From NCBI GenBank assembly GCA_022447605.1, contig JAKVBG010000002.1, positions 154,312 to 218,311 of the forward strand: a stretch of DNA of 64,000 nucleotides, in the 5' to 3' direction. The stretch comes from Mariniblastus sp. (lineage in GTDB: Bacteria > Planctomycetota > Planctomycetia > Pirellulales > Pirellulaceae). The position numbers and the translations under genes are program-made. Shown here in pieces: positions 28,410 through 37,676 of this stretch; within the stretch, counting starts at the first letter, position 1; each line of letters opens with the position of its first letter. The notes under the pieces were generated by a model. The model saw only the letters and a program-made list of their open reading frames with translations. It ran no database searches and was not told the origin of the DNA.

Positions 28410-29573
28410 ATGGCGATGCAATGTTCAGGTTCGGTTGGTAGGCATCCTGTTTCCAGGCTGTCTCGCCGTCTGTTTTGGTCGTTTCTGTTGTTCACTTTAT
28501 TGCGCCCGCTTCCGACATTGGCTGTGCAATCGCAGATTGTTTTACGCAACCTGCAGATTCCCGCTTCCAGCGTGGATAGGTTTGACGCCAGCGCGGTTTA
28601 CCTCGCCGATAGCACGATCGTTCACTGGGACGATGTCTTAAAGGCGAAACTCGCTGAACCAGGTTCTGTGAACGAAGCTGACCTGGCCCGGCAAAATTCC
28701 TTTGACGCCATCCTGGCATCTCGAGGTCAACCTCTGTTCCAGGTCCGCCACCGGCTTGCCCTGGGGGACTGGTTGTCGCTGGCAGAGGTGGCAGAACCGT
28801 TGTACCGTGAGTTAAAGGCGTTTCCCGAGAGTCCGGAAATGGCCAGGCAGGAATACCTGATTTCGTTGGGGACCCTCTATGCGCGGTTGTCCCGGGGGGA
28901 TCGAGCCGGCGCGGTTCCACCTTTTTTGAGAGCTTGTCGCCTGAAGGCGGAATTTGATTTTGATTCGGGATTGCCGCCTGCGGTGAATCTATCGAGCGAG
29001 CAGGTCAGAGACCGGTTGCATCCCCGCTTGGTACCCGTTTTTTTCGATCCGGTCAGTGCTGGCCAACAATTGGAAGGACGTGCAATCGATGTGGACAACT
29101 CCGATCCAAGGGACAGGGTTTACCTGGTTGCCTTGGCGATCGCTGCCGGGCAGTACGATTTGGCAAGAGGCACCCTAGTCAGGCTGCAAGGCGGCCAGGA
29201 GAACTGGGCCAAGATATTCTCTTCCCAGCTGGAACTCGTCGATCAGCCAGCCAGTTCGACAGAGCCAATTCGCGATCGCCAGTGGCGGGAAGGATTGACG
29301 ACCAGCCAGGCTGCCGTGGTCGACTATATCCTGGCCATGGTTGACAGCCGGAATGCCACGGATGCCGATGCGGCAACGCTCGCCTTTTTGCAGCTGGTGG
29401 CTGAAAATCAGGAGAAGGACCGGCAGTTGGCTGCCGCTGCACTCTACCAGGCCTTTTTGATTGCCGAAAAAAATGACCGCTTGGGAGAGGCGAAAATTTT
29501 CAAAAGCGAGTTGTTAGACAAGTATCCCGAGACGTATCATGGACAGAAGATCAAATCGAGTAAACAACCGTGA
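28410..29573 (+). CDS. Secreted protein of unknown function, first gene of ExbB/ExbD operon
   Basis: 387 residues from ATG 28410, nine bases after a GGAGG ribosome site; the open frame extends back to 28257 without homology-like sequence. The N-terminus has basic residues (SRLSRR) then a hydrophobic stretch (LFWSFLLFTLLRPLPTLA), a likely Sec signal, with probable cleavage near ALAVQ-type sequence. The mature part is Leu/Ala/Arg-rich helical, with pairs that recall TPR helices (LGDWLSLAEVAEPLYRELKA; LAAAALYQAFLIAEKNDRLG). It is probably periplasmic. No catalytic motif is visible. Confidence 0.75.
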   Translation: MAMQCSGSVGRHPVSRLSRRLFWSFLLFTLLRPLPTLAVQSQIVLRNLQIPASSVDRFDASAVYLADSTIVHWDDVLKAKLAEPGSVNEADLARQNSFDAILASRGQPLFQVRHRLALGDWLSLAEVAEPLYRELKAFPESPEMARQEYLISLGTLYARLSRGDRAGAVPPFLRACRLKAEFDFDSGLPPAVNLSSEQVRDRLHPRLVPVFFDPVSAGQQLEGRAIDVDNSDPRDRVYLVALAIAAGQYDLARGTLVRLQGGQENWAKIFSSQLELVDQPASSTEPIRDRQWREGLTTSQAAVVDYILAMVDSRNATDADAATLAFLQLVAENQEKDRQLAAAALYQAFLIAEKNDRLGEAKIFKSELLDKYPETYHGQKIKSSKQP

Positions 29574-29609
29574 TGGACTGATCCCTTCCCTGCACCCGAG
29601 GTTGACGTT

Positions 29610-30407
29610 TTGTCCAGGAAACCAAAAAGATGCTGTTGGGGCCTGTTGTCTCTTGCCGTGTTCAGCCTGACCTGTGCGTCGGTGGCTGAATCGCCCGGTC
29701 AGGAAACGCCAGGACCGGGCGCCGTCCCAGCGATCGACATGCCGGGCCCCGGCGCTTCCTCGTTGCTGGAGATGGTGTTTGCCGGAAATCCACTGGGGGT
29801 AGCCATTGTCTGCCTGATCCTGCTGCTTTCCGTGGTGAGTGCCTATTTCATCATCGACCAGTGTTTTGCAATTACACGCCAACGATTGATGCCGGAAAAA
29901 GTGATGGATGAACTGGAGGAGTTGATCCAAGCGGGTGAAATAAAACAGGCCATTGACTACTGTCAGGAGAAAGAGAATTACAGCTTGGCTACCGAAGTAG
30001 TATTGGCAGGTCTCGTTCGTTACCAGAGTTCCGAATTCGGGTTTGCCGAGTACCGGTCGGCGGTGGAGGAGGCGGGTGAGGACCTGACAGGCCGGCTTTA
30101 CCGACGCACAGAAGTACTACATGTAATTGGCGCTATCGCGCCGATGCTCGGATTGACGGGAACAGTTCTGGGAATGATCGAGGCCTTCACTACCATGGCG
30201 ACGGTCAATGGGGTTGCTCCGGCTCAGGAATTGGCAGGCGGAATTGGGCAGGCGCTGTTGACGACCTTGTTGGGTCTGTTGGTTGCGATACCTACGATGG
30301 TTGCTTTCAGTTATTTTCGAAACAAGATCGACTCGATTGTGGCAGAGGCCGGGAAGCGTGTTGAACGCGTCATGATGCCTTTGGGACGCAAAAGAACACT
30401 GGCCTAG
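29610..30407 (+). CDS. ExbB/TolQ/MotA-family proton channel protein with signal sequence
   Basis: 265 residues from TTG 29610, eight bases after GAGG. It opens with a signal-like segment (LLSLAVFSLTCASVAES) and a Pro/Gly linker, then TM helix NPLGVAIVCLILLLSVVSAYF. The conserved pair of C-terminal TM helices follows: GAIAPMLGLTGTVLGMIEAF and ALLTTLLGLLVAIPTMVAF. In this family ExbB forms an inner-membrane pentamer around ExbD and couples proton flow to mechanical work on envelope partners. Two exbD genes follow. Confidence 0.92.
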   Translation: MSRKPKRCCWGLLSLAVFSLTCASVAESPGQETPGPGAVPAIDMPGPGASSLLEMVFAGNPLGVAIVCLILLLSVVSAYFIIDQCFAITRQRLMPEKVMDELEELIQAGEIKQAIDYCQEKENYSLATEVVLAGLVRYQSSEFGFAEYRSAVEEAGEDLTGRLYRRTEVLHVIGAIAPMLGLTGTVLGMIEAFTTMATVNGVAPAQELAGGIGQALLTTLLGLLVAIPTMVAFSYFRNKIDSIVAEAGKRVERVMMPLGRKRTLA

Positions 30408-30492
30408 CCGGGGTTTGCCAGCGGTGTCGAGAGTTCGCCTTGCGGGGTGGTTTCGGCCCCGACCGCGCGGAACCGGCTGACAGGATCGAACC

Positions 30493-30909
30493 ATGAAACT
30501 CAGCAAGACAAAACGGAGTCATTCACTCGGGTTCAGCATGACCCCAATGATTGATATTGTCTTCCTGTTGATCGTTTTTTTTCTCACCGTTTCACAGTTT
30601 TCCAGGGATGTACAACACCCGCTTTCCTTGGCCCAAGTTGCCCAGGGCGCCGTTGCGCCGGTACCCACCGAGGTGACAATCAATCTGGACGAGGATGGAA
30701 TAATTTTCGTCTCAGGAGAACAATTGACTTTGCCCGGAACGATTCGACGGCTGCAGCAGGAACTTGCCCGAAATGGGGACGATGCTTTGCGATTCAGAAT
30801 TGAATTGCGCTGTGATCGGCGTTGTCCCACGGACCCTGTTAACCAGTTGATCGACCGGTTGGCGGACCTGGGGATTCGTCAGGTATTCGTCTCGGTAACG
30901 GACAGGTAG
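30493..30909 (+). CDS. ExbD/TolR-family biopolymer transport protein (first copy)
   Basis: 138 residues. A short basic cytoplasmic start, then the single TM helix MTPMIDIVFLLIVFFLTVS with the proton-carrying aspartate at position 21. The periplasmic domain follows (EVTINLDEDGIIFVSGEQL; LADLGIRQVFVSVTD), matching the TolR/ExbD fold. It presumably assembles with the upstream ExbB-like protein. It is 85 bases after exbB and 30 before the second exbD. Confidence 0.92.
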   Translation: MKLSKTKRSHSLGFSMTPMIDIVFLLIVFFLTVSQFSRDVQHPLSLAQVAQGAVAPVPTEVTINLDEDGIIFVSGEQLTLPGTIRRLQQELARNGDDALRFRIELRCDRRCPTDPVNQLIDRLADLGIRQVFVSVTDR

Positions 30910-30939
30910 TGAACAGTGTTTTAACGGCAAGTATTGATC

Positions 30940-31377
30940 ATGAAGTTGAGTAACCAGCGGAATAAGGGTGACACCAATCCAATCGAGCTGTCGATGACGG
31001 CCATGATTGATGTCGTTTTCCTGCTGCTGATTTTCTTCCTGGTGACCTCGACGTTTGTCCAGCCGGAACAACAGTTTGCCGCCGACATCCAGACGGAAAG
31101 GGCTGCGGGAAAACAGGCATCCACGGACTTGCAGCCCGCGCTGATTGAAATTATTGGTTCCGATCAACAGACCATTTTCCAGCTCGGTGCCATTCGGACA
31201 AATCGCCTTGCGGATTTGAGAGTCCCGCTGCAACAGTTCACGGACAAGTCCCAGGGTGCGTTTGTGCGGGTCGGTGATGGGGCGTCCTTTGAACAGGTGG
31301 CTCAGGTTATTGGAATGTGCAAGTCTGCCGGTTTCGTTTCGGTTGCCTATTTACCTGGAGACGGAGATGGCTGGTAG
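30940..31377 (+). CDS. ExbD/TolR-family biopolymer transport protein (second copy)
   Basis: 145 residues from ATG 30940; a TTG at 30934 is in frame. Layout as in the first copy: the TM helix TAMIDVVFLLLIFFLVTSTF with the key aspartate at 24, then a periplasmic domain (IIGSDQQTIFQLGAIRT; FVRVGDGASFEQVAQVIG). The periplasmic parts of the two ExbD proteins are clearly diverged, so a heterodimer is likely (inference). The next gene starts inside its last codons. Confidence 0.92.
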   Translation: MKLSNQRNKGDTNPIELSMTAMIDVVFLLLIFFLVTSTFVQPEQQFAADIQTERAAGKQASTDLQPALIEIIGSDQQTIFQLGAIRTNRLADLRVPLQQFTDKSQGAFVRVGDGASFEQVAQVIGMCKSAGFVSVAYLPGDGDGW

Positions 31378-33934
31378 GCAATGGGTAGGAAGAAAAGGAT
31401 CAGTTTTTTGGTGGTCCGCCGGGCTGGCGGTTCTCTGGTCGGCCGTGTTGTGTGGGCAGACGGACCGACCGCCGCAGGCAGGGGACCCACCGCTGGAGCA
31501 ATTCCTGCAAGCGCGAGGGCTGGACCGTCTGCTGATTCGCCAAGTCGAAATGCAACTGGCCAGGGAGTTTGATCCGGAGAACCAGGTCGTTTTGGGGCGA
31601 CGCCTGGCAGGTTTGTATCAGGCAGCCCTGCTGTCGGAGCAATGGCAGGAGATTGACTCCGCCATTATCGAACGGTCTGGGCAGCTGTTGGCAAACTATC
31701 CGGCTGTCGGAAACGCTGGGCTCCGGCTGGCGGTCGAGCACGCCCGATACCGCGACGTCGAAATGGCTTTTCGCCAGTGGTGGTACCAGGGGCGGGATCC
31801 GGCCAGGCAGGGGGAAGCGGCTGGTGATCTGGTGGCCAGTTACGACCGCCTGAGCAATTTGACGGCCAGGTTGGAAACCGATGTTCGCCAAGCCCAAATC
31901 CTGCCCGAGGCAACCCCGGCCGAAGTGGCCGGAAAGGACCGGGTCCTGACGGCGGTCGAAGGCCGACTTGCCCATTGTCACTATCTGCTCGGATGGGCCA
32001 GTTACTACCGTGGAATCCTGGACAATCAGGGTGCGTCTGCCTGGTTGTTGAAATCGCAAAAGTACTTTCAGCAGTTTTTGCAGTTGCCCCCCGAGGGACC
32101 CTTGCCCGATCTGAATACGTGGCCAACCGATCTGCAGTTGAGCTGGCAATGGCGTTCGCTGCTGGGCATCGCCATGGGCCTGCGGGCCCGAGGTGACCAC
32201 CAGGAGAGCGACGCGATGTTTCAATTCCTGGCCAAAACCGGGGCCGACAGCGTCGAGGGTCAATGGTTGGAAGCCTGGAACCTGGAGTCGATGGTCCTGG
32301 CGCGGCAATGGGACCGGGCAGCTGATTATCTGGCACAAGTCTCTACCGGGTCGTGGGGACGGGGGAAACAGAGAGCCTTTTGGCGTCGTGTTTTACAGGC
32401 GAGTCGGGCAGCTAGCCTGTCGGCGCCCGAGCGCGCTGATTTTATGCGAGTTCAGGCGCTGCTGTCACTGGTCCGGAATCGTGAGTCGTCAGTCCTGCAG
32501 CAGTGGATGGACGAGCGGCAAACCGAAGGGGTGAGCAACGCGTTCGTCCGAGGGTGGGTCGAGGGATATCTGGGTTGGGTCAAGGCAGAGCAGGGAGGGG
32601 ACGCCCTGATCGAGGTAGGCAAGACCTTGTCGAGCGCGATCCAGGCGGCCGATGAATCCGTCCTGGCTGAAGACCTGGCCCGTTGTCGATTCTTAAGGGC
32701 CTTGGTCGATTTTCGCACGGGCCAGCTGGTCGAGTCGGCGAAGGAGTTTGCAGAGGTCAGCCAGGCACTGCAGAAGGCCGATCCGCAGATGGCTGCCGAG
32801 TCATCCTGGATGAATGTTCAGGCATGGATTGCGATGGCGATGCTCGACCGCCGCAGGACGAGCGAGGCGTTGGCTGCCATCGATCAGTTTGCCTCGAGAT
32901 TTCCCGCTAGCCTGGCAGTCGAGGAGCTCCCGTTCCAGAAGCTACGGCTCTCCTGCCAGGCCCTGCCGCCTCGACAGGCGTTGGAGCGGCTGGTGAGATT
33001 TCAGTTGAGCCATCCAGAGGTCCATCAAGTCAGAATGGAGTTGGTCCGCTGTCATTACCGTGATTGGCAGGATCAGTTTCAGTCGAACCGACAGGCGGCC
33101 CAGGCCGCGTTGACCGAATTGCAGCGGTTCGATCGTCAATTGCAGGAAGATCCCCAGATCGGAGACCCACAGAAGCTGCGCTCGGTCTTGTGGGTCATCG
33201 ATGCCATGTTGCAAATGGACGTGGCCAATGCCGAAATCGAGGCCTTGTTACAAACGGCCATCGCACTGGCCGATACCCCGAATATTTCTGCTGACATGAA
33301 TCACCTGTTGGCGTATTACCAGATGATGTTTGCCCGCCAATCCGGGGACCAGGAAATGGGCATCGCACTCGCCCGCGAACTGGTCACCCAGTCGGCGGGA
33401 ACCCCTTTTGAACGGTCAGCGCTGCTCTATTTGGTGGAGTCTTATCCCACCAATGGCGAACTGGACCCTGACAACCGGACCGCCGCCATTGCTGACCTGG
33501 CGCGGCTGGTCGAGTTGCTCGGAGACGACGCCCGCTCCTTGACTCGATCCAGAAATAGTCGTGTCGCGCTGTTCCGCTTGAGTGAACTCTGCTTGCAGGA
33601 TCGCCAATGGGAGCGGGCCGACCAGTACCTGGACCAACTGGTCAATGTTTTTCCTGAGCGAAGGGAGTATCTGGCCGCTTCGGCCCGGGCCAAGACCGAG
33701 AGAGATCATTTCGAACGCGCCTTACCTCGCTGGAGATTCCTGGCCAACCGTGTCGAACCCGGAACCGACCTTTGGTACGAGGCCAAGTATCAGTTGGTGC
33801 GGTGCTTGTGGTCGACCGGCGATGCCAACGCGAAGACCGTTTTCCGGCAAACGATGCAATTGAGTCCCTCGATGCCTGAAACCTGGGCCAGGCAATACGC
33901 CTTGCTGGCCAAACAGATAGAGCTGGGGGATTAA
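31367..33934 (+). CDS. Large secreted helical-repeat (TPR-like) protein of unknown function
   Basis: 855 residues from ATG 31367, six bases after GGAG and overlapping the end of exbD by 11 bases. A signal segment (VFWWSAGLAVLWSAVLCG) is followed by all-helical sequence with repeated TPR-like spacing: LLGWASYYRGILDNQGASAW, FLRALVDFRTGQLVESAKEF, ALAAIDQFASRFPASLAVEE, LDQLVNVFPERREYLAASAR. No lipobox fits exactly. Probably a periplasmic scaffold worked on by the ExbB/ExbD motor. Function unknown. Confidence 0.8.
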   Translation: MAGRQWVGRKGSVFWWSAGLAVLWSAVLCGQTDRPPQAGDPPLEQFLQARGLDRLLIRQVEMQLAREFDPENQVVLGRRLAGLYQAALLSEQWQEIDSAIIERSGQLLANYPAVGNAGLRLAVEHARYRDVEMAFRQWWYQGRDPARQGEAAGDLVASYDRLSNLTARLETDVRQAQILPEATPAEVAGKDRVLTAVEGRLAHCHYLLGWASYYRGILDNQGASAWLLKSQKYFQQFLQLPPEGPLPDLNTWPTDLQLSWQWRSLLGIAMGLRARGDHQESDAMFQFLAKTGADSVEGQWLEAWNLESMVLARQWDRAADYLAQVSTGSWGRGKQRAFWRRVLQASRAASLSAPERADFMRVQALLSLVRNRESSVLQQWMDERQTEGVSNAFVRGWVEGYLGWVKAEQGGDALIEVGKTLSSAIQAADESVLAEDLARCRFLRALVDFRTGQLVESAKEFAEVSQALQKADPQMAAESSWMNVQAWIAMAMLDRRRTSEALAAIDQFASRFPASLAVEELPFQKLRLSCQALPPRQALERLVRFQLSHPEVHQVRMELVRCHYRDWQDQFQSNRQAAQAALTELQRFDRQLQEDPQIGDPQKLRSVLWVIDAMLQMDVANAEIEALLQTAIALADTPNISADMNHLLAYYQMMFARQSGDQEMGIALARELVTQSAGTPFERSALLYLVESYPTNGELDPDNRTAAIADLARLVELLGDDARSLTRSRNSRVALFRLSELCLQDRQWERADQYLDQLVNVFPERREYLAASARAKTERDHFERALPRWRFLANRVEPGTDLWYEAKYQLVRCLWSTGDANAKTVFRQTMQLSPSMPETWARQYALLAKQIELGD

Positions 33935-33936
33935 GC

Positions 33937-36735
33937 GTGGCACGAAAACGGGACAACCGATCAGCCGATCTGGCCAAGACAGAACGGCTTCAAACCGATC
34001 CAAAGCTGCGTATGTTTCTTCGACAGGCGGGGGCCATCATCGCGGCGGAGCGGGGCTTGAGTAAAGCGAGTCGCGCGAAGTTGCAGTCGTTGGCGGTCCG
34101 GCTGGAGTTGTCAGACGAGCAATTTCACGCGGCCATCAATGAGTTGCAGAATACGGTTCAGCTACCCAAGACACTCAATCACTGGGAACGTTCGTTTGTC
34201 GCTTTCCTGCAACGTGAATGGCAAGAACTCCATGGTAAAGTCCTCTCGATCTCGGTGGAGAATCGGGCCATCGACCTGGCGGCCCGCAAGTACCAGATTT
34301 CCGAGGTGCGGGCCCAGCAGTTGATCCAGAAAACGGCGGAAGAACTCGGCATCGGGCGGATGGCAGAAGGGGATGCCGAGCGGTTTGGTCAACGGCTGAT
34401 TGCGGATGCCGTGGGCCGGCAGGGTACCCTGGCACCCGGCCAATTAGAGGAACTGCAGCGGGTGGGAGAACGATGGGGTTTAAGCTCGGAAGCCGTTCGG
34501 CAACTGGTCGACCAGGTGTTGGACGATAACCAGAGAATGCCCACGTCTCGGCCAGGACGACAGGGGATACTGTTGCTCCCGGCCGGCATGATCCTGCTCG
34601 GCCTCCTGTCGGTCTTGTTCTGGCAGCTGGGATGGTGGCCAGGTTCGACAGCCACGGGAGACGGGCAGCCAGAGCCACCCAACGAAGTTGTCAGCGTCCC
34701 GAATGTCGACAGACCTACCTGGTGGAACAAGGAATTGGACGGGGCGTTGGCTGCCATTGGCAACCGGAAACGCGATTCCAGTAAGTATCCGATCCCGTCG
34801 ACTGACCCTGATAAACGGCTGGAGGGGATGCGGGAACTGATTGAATTGGCCAGGGAATCACCACCCATCCACCAGTTTCCCGATAGTGAACGGTTGGAGT
34901 GGAACCAGCTGATTGCACTGCTTTATTTGTACGATCCGGATCCGGAGGTGAGCCGTGCCGTGTTCCAGTCATTGACGGACTCGTTCCAGATGGGTGCCGG
35001 CAACCGCCCACCCAAAATGGAATCGGCCTTCTGGGCGGTCCAGCTACTGGCTGTGTTCATGGAATTTAATGAAAGCCGGGAATCAGTCCTGTGGAGCGAG
35101 CGCATGAATCAAGTGCGGGAATTGGCCCGGGATGTCATCGGTGCTTACCCGGATGATATGGACTCGAACGGTTTTTTTTCCTTGGCCCACCAGCGGATAT
35201 CAGTCGACCTGTGGCAACAAGTGATCGAGCAGATTCAATCCGGGGCCCCGTTGGATGCCGCCCTGATCAGGCGACTCAAGCAACAGACTGCCAGCGTGCT
35301 GGATCCGAAAATCGTTTACCAGTTGGAGATGGTACTGGTTCGGGAGCTGCTGGAAAAGGACGAAGGCCAATGGGAAACGGTCAAGGATTCTATTGCCAGC
35401 CTGGTGCAGGGTGCCAATTCCTCCCAGGTAGCGGATTGGATCGATCGTTTGTCGGAGATCAAGGATCTTCAATTTCGTCAGTTCCTGGCGACCGAGTTGG
35501 TCGCCCGTTCGGGCATTCAGGTAGCGCCGGGGAACTTGGAGCAGAGCATGGAGCGGTTGTCCCAATACCGATCTCAACGCTCCCGTCCGGATATCGAGGC
35601 CTGGCTGGAGAAAAATCGGCAATGCGTGGAGCTAGCCGGCCGCATTGAACCGTGGATTGATCCCGATTCGATTGACCGGCCCCAGGCGATTGCGGATGTG
35701 GTTTATGCGACTAATGTCTCACTGGCCCTGATGATCGAACTGGAAAAGCGGCAGGACTTTGGCCATCTAAGCCGTTTGCTATCCGCAGGTTTCCCCCACC
35801 TGGATGAGATTTCCCTGAGTGAGGGAGGGCCGGAAAGTTCACCTCATACCCATGCGGCCGAACCCAGCCCGGCGGAGCGCCGCATGAAGGACAGGTCGAT
35901 CGAACGCCTGATGACGGCTGAACCAGATCGGGTGGCGGTACGGATCTCGGCACTCGAATCCCTGGCCAAGATGGCTGGAAAATTTGAAGACCTGACGTAC
36001 GACAATGCCCTGGTCCTGGCTACCTATTTCCTGGCCGACAAGGAACTTCAGGAATCACTGGCAGTCGAGCGCCTGTTGCCGCAGCTTTCCCACTGGCCCA
36101 GTTTACATCTGGCTTTGGCTGATTTGATACGGCAGTCCAGCGGGCAGGACGATCGGGTGCTGACGGTTTATCGTCTGTTGCACGGCAACGTCATTGGTAA
36201 CCCGGAGTCATCCGAATGGCGAGAGGTTCTCAGTACTTCGTTGGTCCAGTTTGCCCTCGGTATTCTGGAAAGTCGCGACGCCCCGGGAATCACCGAATCG
36301 GATCTTGATTGGGAGCGATTGCAGAAAATCCAGAGAGTGATGTTGATCACCCGTGCTCGAATCATCGATCAGTGGTTGGTTTCCCAGGCTTGGGGGGACC
36401 AGAACTACAAGGCGGTGTTGACCCGGTTGGCCCAGTACCGGGTTGCCCCGGAAAGACGGCAAAGGTTTGACAATGCTTTACAGATCGCCGCGGAGGCACC
36501 ACCGCTGGCGCAGTGGGTGCTGTTGAATCAGTTATTGATTGAGCTGATAAGTGGGGAACTGGATCAGGCCGAGCAAGCTCTTGTCGTACAACGGGATCAG
36601 GTCGTGGAGCAATACCGCAGGCGGATGAAACAGGACATCTCCCTGGGTCGGCGACTGCTGCTGACCGAATACGCACTGTTGCGACTGGCATCGCTTTCCA
36701 GTCAGCAAAAAACCTTTCCATGGCGGGAGGAGTAA
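33937..36735 (+). CDS. Large one-TM protein with three N-terminal helical repeats, unknown function
   Basis: 932 residues from GTG 33937, six bases after GGGGGA. The predicted cytoplasmic part carries three similar segments of about 33 residues: 38-69 (ERGLSKASRAKLQSLAVRL), 103-138 (ENRAIDLAARKYQISEVRAQ) and 163-198 (GTLAPGQLEELQRVGERWGL). Each is a helix, a short turn and a second helix, as in TerB-like or DNA-binding-like helical units. One TM helix spans about 211-231 (ILLLPAGMILLGLLSVLFW). The rest, probably periplasmic, is about 700 residues of helices. No family recognised. It starts two bases after the TPR-like gene ends. Confidence 0.78.
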   Translation: MARKRDNRSADLAKTERLQTDPKLRMFLRQAGAIIAAERGLSKASRAKLQSLAVRLELSDEQFHAAINELQNTVQLPKTLNHWERSFVAFLQREWQELHGKVLSISVENRAIDLAARKYQISEVRAQQLIQKTAEELGIGRMAEGDAERFGQRLIADAVGRQGTLAPGQLEELQRVGERWGLSSEAVRQLVDQVLDDNQRMPTSRPGRQGILLLPAGMILLGLLSVLFWQLGWWPGSTATGDGQPEPPNEVVSVPNVDRPTWWNKELDGALAAIGNRKRDSSKYPIPSTDPDKRLEGMRELIELARESPPIHQFPDSERLEWNQLIALLYLYDPDPEVSRAVFQSLTDSFQMGAGNRPPKMESAFWAVQLLAVFMEFNESRESVLWSERMNQVRELARDVIGAYPDDMDSNGFFSLAHQRISVDLWQQVIEQIQSGAPLDAALIRRLKQQTASVLDPKIVYQLEMVLVRELLEKDEGQWETVKDSIASLVQGANSSQVADWIDRLSEIKDLQFRQFLATELVARSGIQVAPGNLEQSMERLSQYRSQRSRPDIEAWLEKNRQCVELAGRIEPWIDPDSIDRPQAIADVVYATNVSLALMIELEKRQDFGHLSRLLSAGFPHLDEISLSEGGPESSPHTHAAEPSPAERRMKDRSIERLMTAEPDRVAVRISALESLAKMAGKFEDLTYDNALVLATYFLADKELQESLAVERLLPQLSHWPSLHLALADLIRQSSGQDDRVLTVYRLLHGNVIGNPESSEWREVLSTSLVQFALGILESRDAPGITESDLDWERLQKIQRVMLITRARIIDQWLVSQAWGDQNYKAVLTRLAQYRVAPERRQRFDNALQIAAEAPPLAQWVLLNQLLIELISGELDQAEQALVVQRDQVVEQYRRRMKQDISLGRRLLLTEYALLRLASLSSQQKTFPWREE

Positions 36736-36736
36736 C

Positions 36737-37675
36737 GTGTTCAAAATAATCGCACGAGTATCGGTTCTCTGCCTTGTCTGGCCGCTTTCCATGGTTCATG
36801 GAGATATGCTGATATGGCAGGATGGCACATCCACAACTCGGCTGTACGGTTTGGTTGAACGCGAGGAGCCGCAGGCCGTCCATTTTCGAATGCACCCTGA
36901 TATGGGGGGGGACCTGAAGATCATTCCTCGCGAAGAAATCTTCGCGCTGGTGTTCCATATTGATGCTGCACGTTTGATGAGTCTCGAACCTGGAAACTTG
37001 GCTGCTTACCGGGACTACGGGGAAGAATTGGCCAGCCAGGCCGCGGACTTGCAGGCCCGGGATTTGGCGATTCGTCTGTTCCTGATCGTCGCCCATGAAG
37101 CCAACGAAAGACCGTTTGAACCGGGTTCCCGTCAGTTGAGAGCGAGTGCCATTCGCAATCTGCTGGCGCTGGCGCGCGATGATGAGGAGCGCCAAGCGTT
37201 TGATCAACTCGCTGTGTTGTACCAGATTCCTGACCGGGCCTTGTCCGATTCCACGTCCTCAAGTCGCCCCGAAATCACGGACCTTATGCGAGCCAACCTG
37301 TTGGATCTGCTAGTGGCGCTCCGCACGGGCAACCGGGAAGACGCGCGGCGTTTAACAAAGCAACCTGGAATGGAGCAGGCCTGGAAAAATGGAGCGCCGA
37401 CCTGTCGCTGGGACGAACTGTCCCGAATCATCGAGCAGGGTGAGCCGTATGCTTTTCAACTGCAGTCATTATTGACCATGGAAGTCGAACTCCGAAAAGG
37501 GTGGCAGGTGGGATCCACGCCAAGAACCAGAGCCGATTCCTGGGCGGTCCGGGCCAGAGATCATGATCCCCGCGCGGAATTGTTCCCCCGATTCCTGGAT
37601 GTAACCGAGTATGATCCTCGGCAGAATGTTTGGTGCAATGGCCAGTGGATACGTTTTTCAAAGCAGGGAAAATGA
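36737..37675 (+). CDS. Secreted hypothetical protein
   Basis: 312 residues from GTG 36737, just after a strong GGGAGGAG site and directly after the preceding stop. The N-terminal signal is MFKIIARVSVLCLVWPLSMVHG. A small beta segment follows (DMLIWQDGTSTTRLYGLVE) and then helices (LAIRLFLIVAHEANERPFE). The C-terminus ends in YDPRQNVWCNGQWIRF. I know no matching family. Its position makes it a likely exported component of the ExbB/ExbD system. Confidence 0.72.
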   Translation: MFKIIARVSVLCLVWPLSMVHGDMLIWQDGTSTTRLYGLVEREEPQAVHFRMHPDMGGDLKIIPREEIFALVFHIDAARLMSLEPGNLAAYRDYGEELASQAADLQARDLAIRLFLIVAHEANERPFEPGSRQLRASAIRNLLALARDDEERQAFDQLAVLYQIPDRALSDSTSSSRPEITDLMRANLLDLLVALRTGNREDARRLTKQPGMEQAWKNGAPTCRWDELSRIIEQGEPYAFQLQSLLTMEVELRKGWQVGSTPRTRADSWAVRARDHDPRAELFPRFLDVTEYDPRQNVWCNGQWIRFSKQGK

Positions 37676-37676
37676 G

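Noticed and set aside
31367..31440. Possible lipoprotein signal in the large TPR-like protein
   Set aside because: The residue before the Cys in SAVLCG is Leu, not Gly, Ala or Ser, so the lipobox rule is not met.
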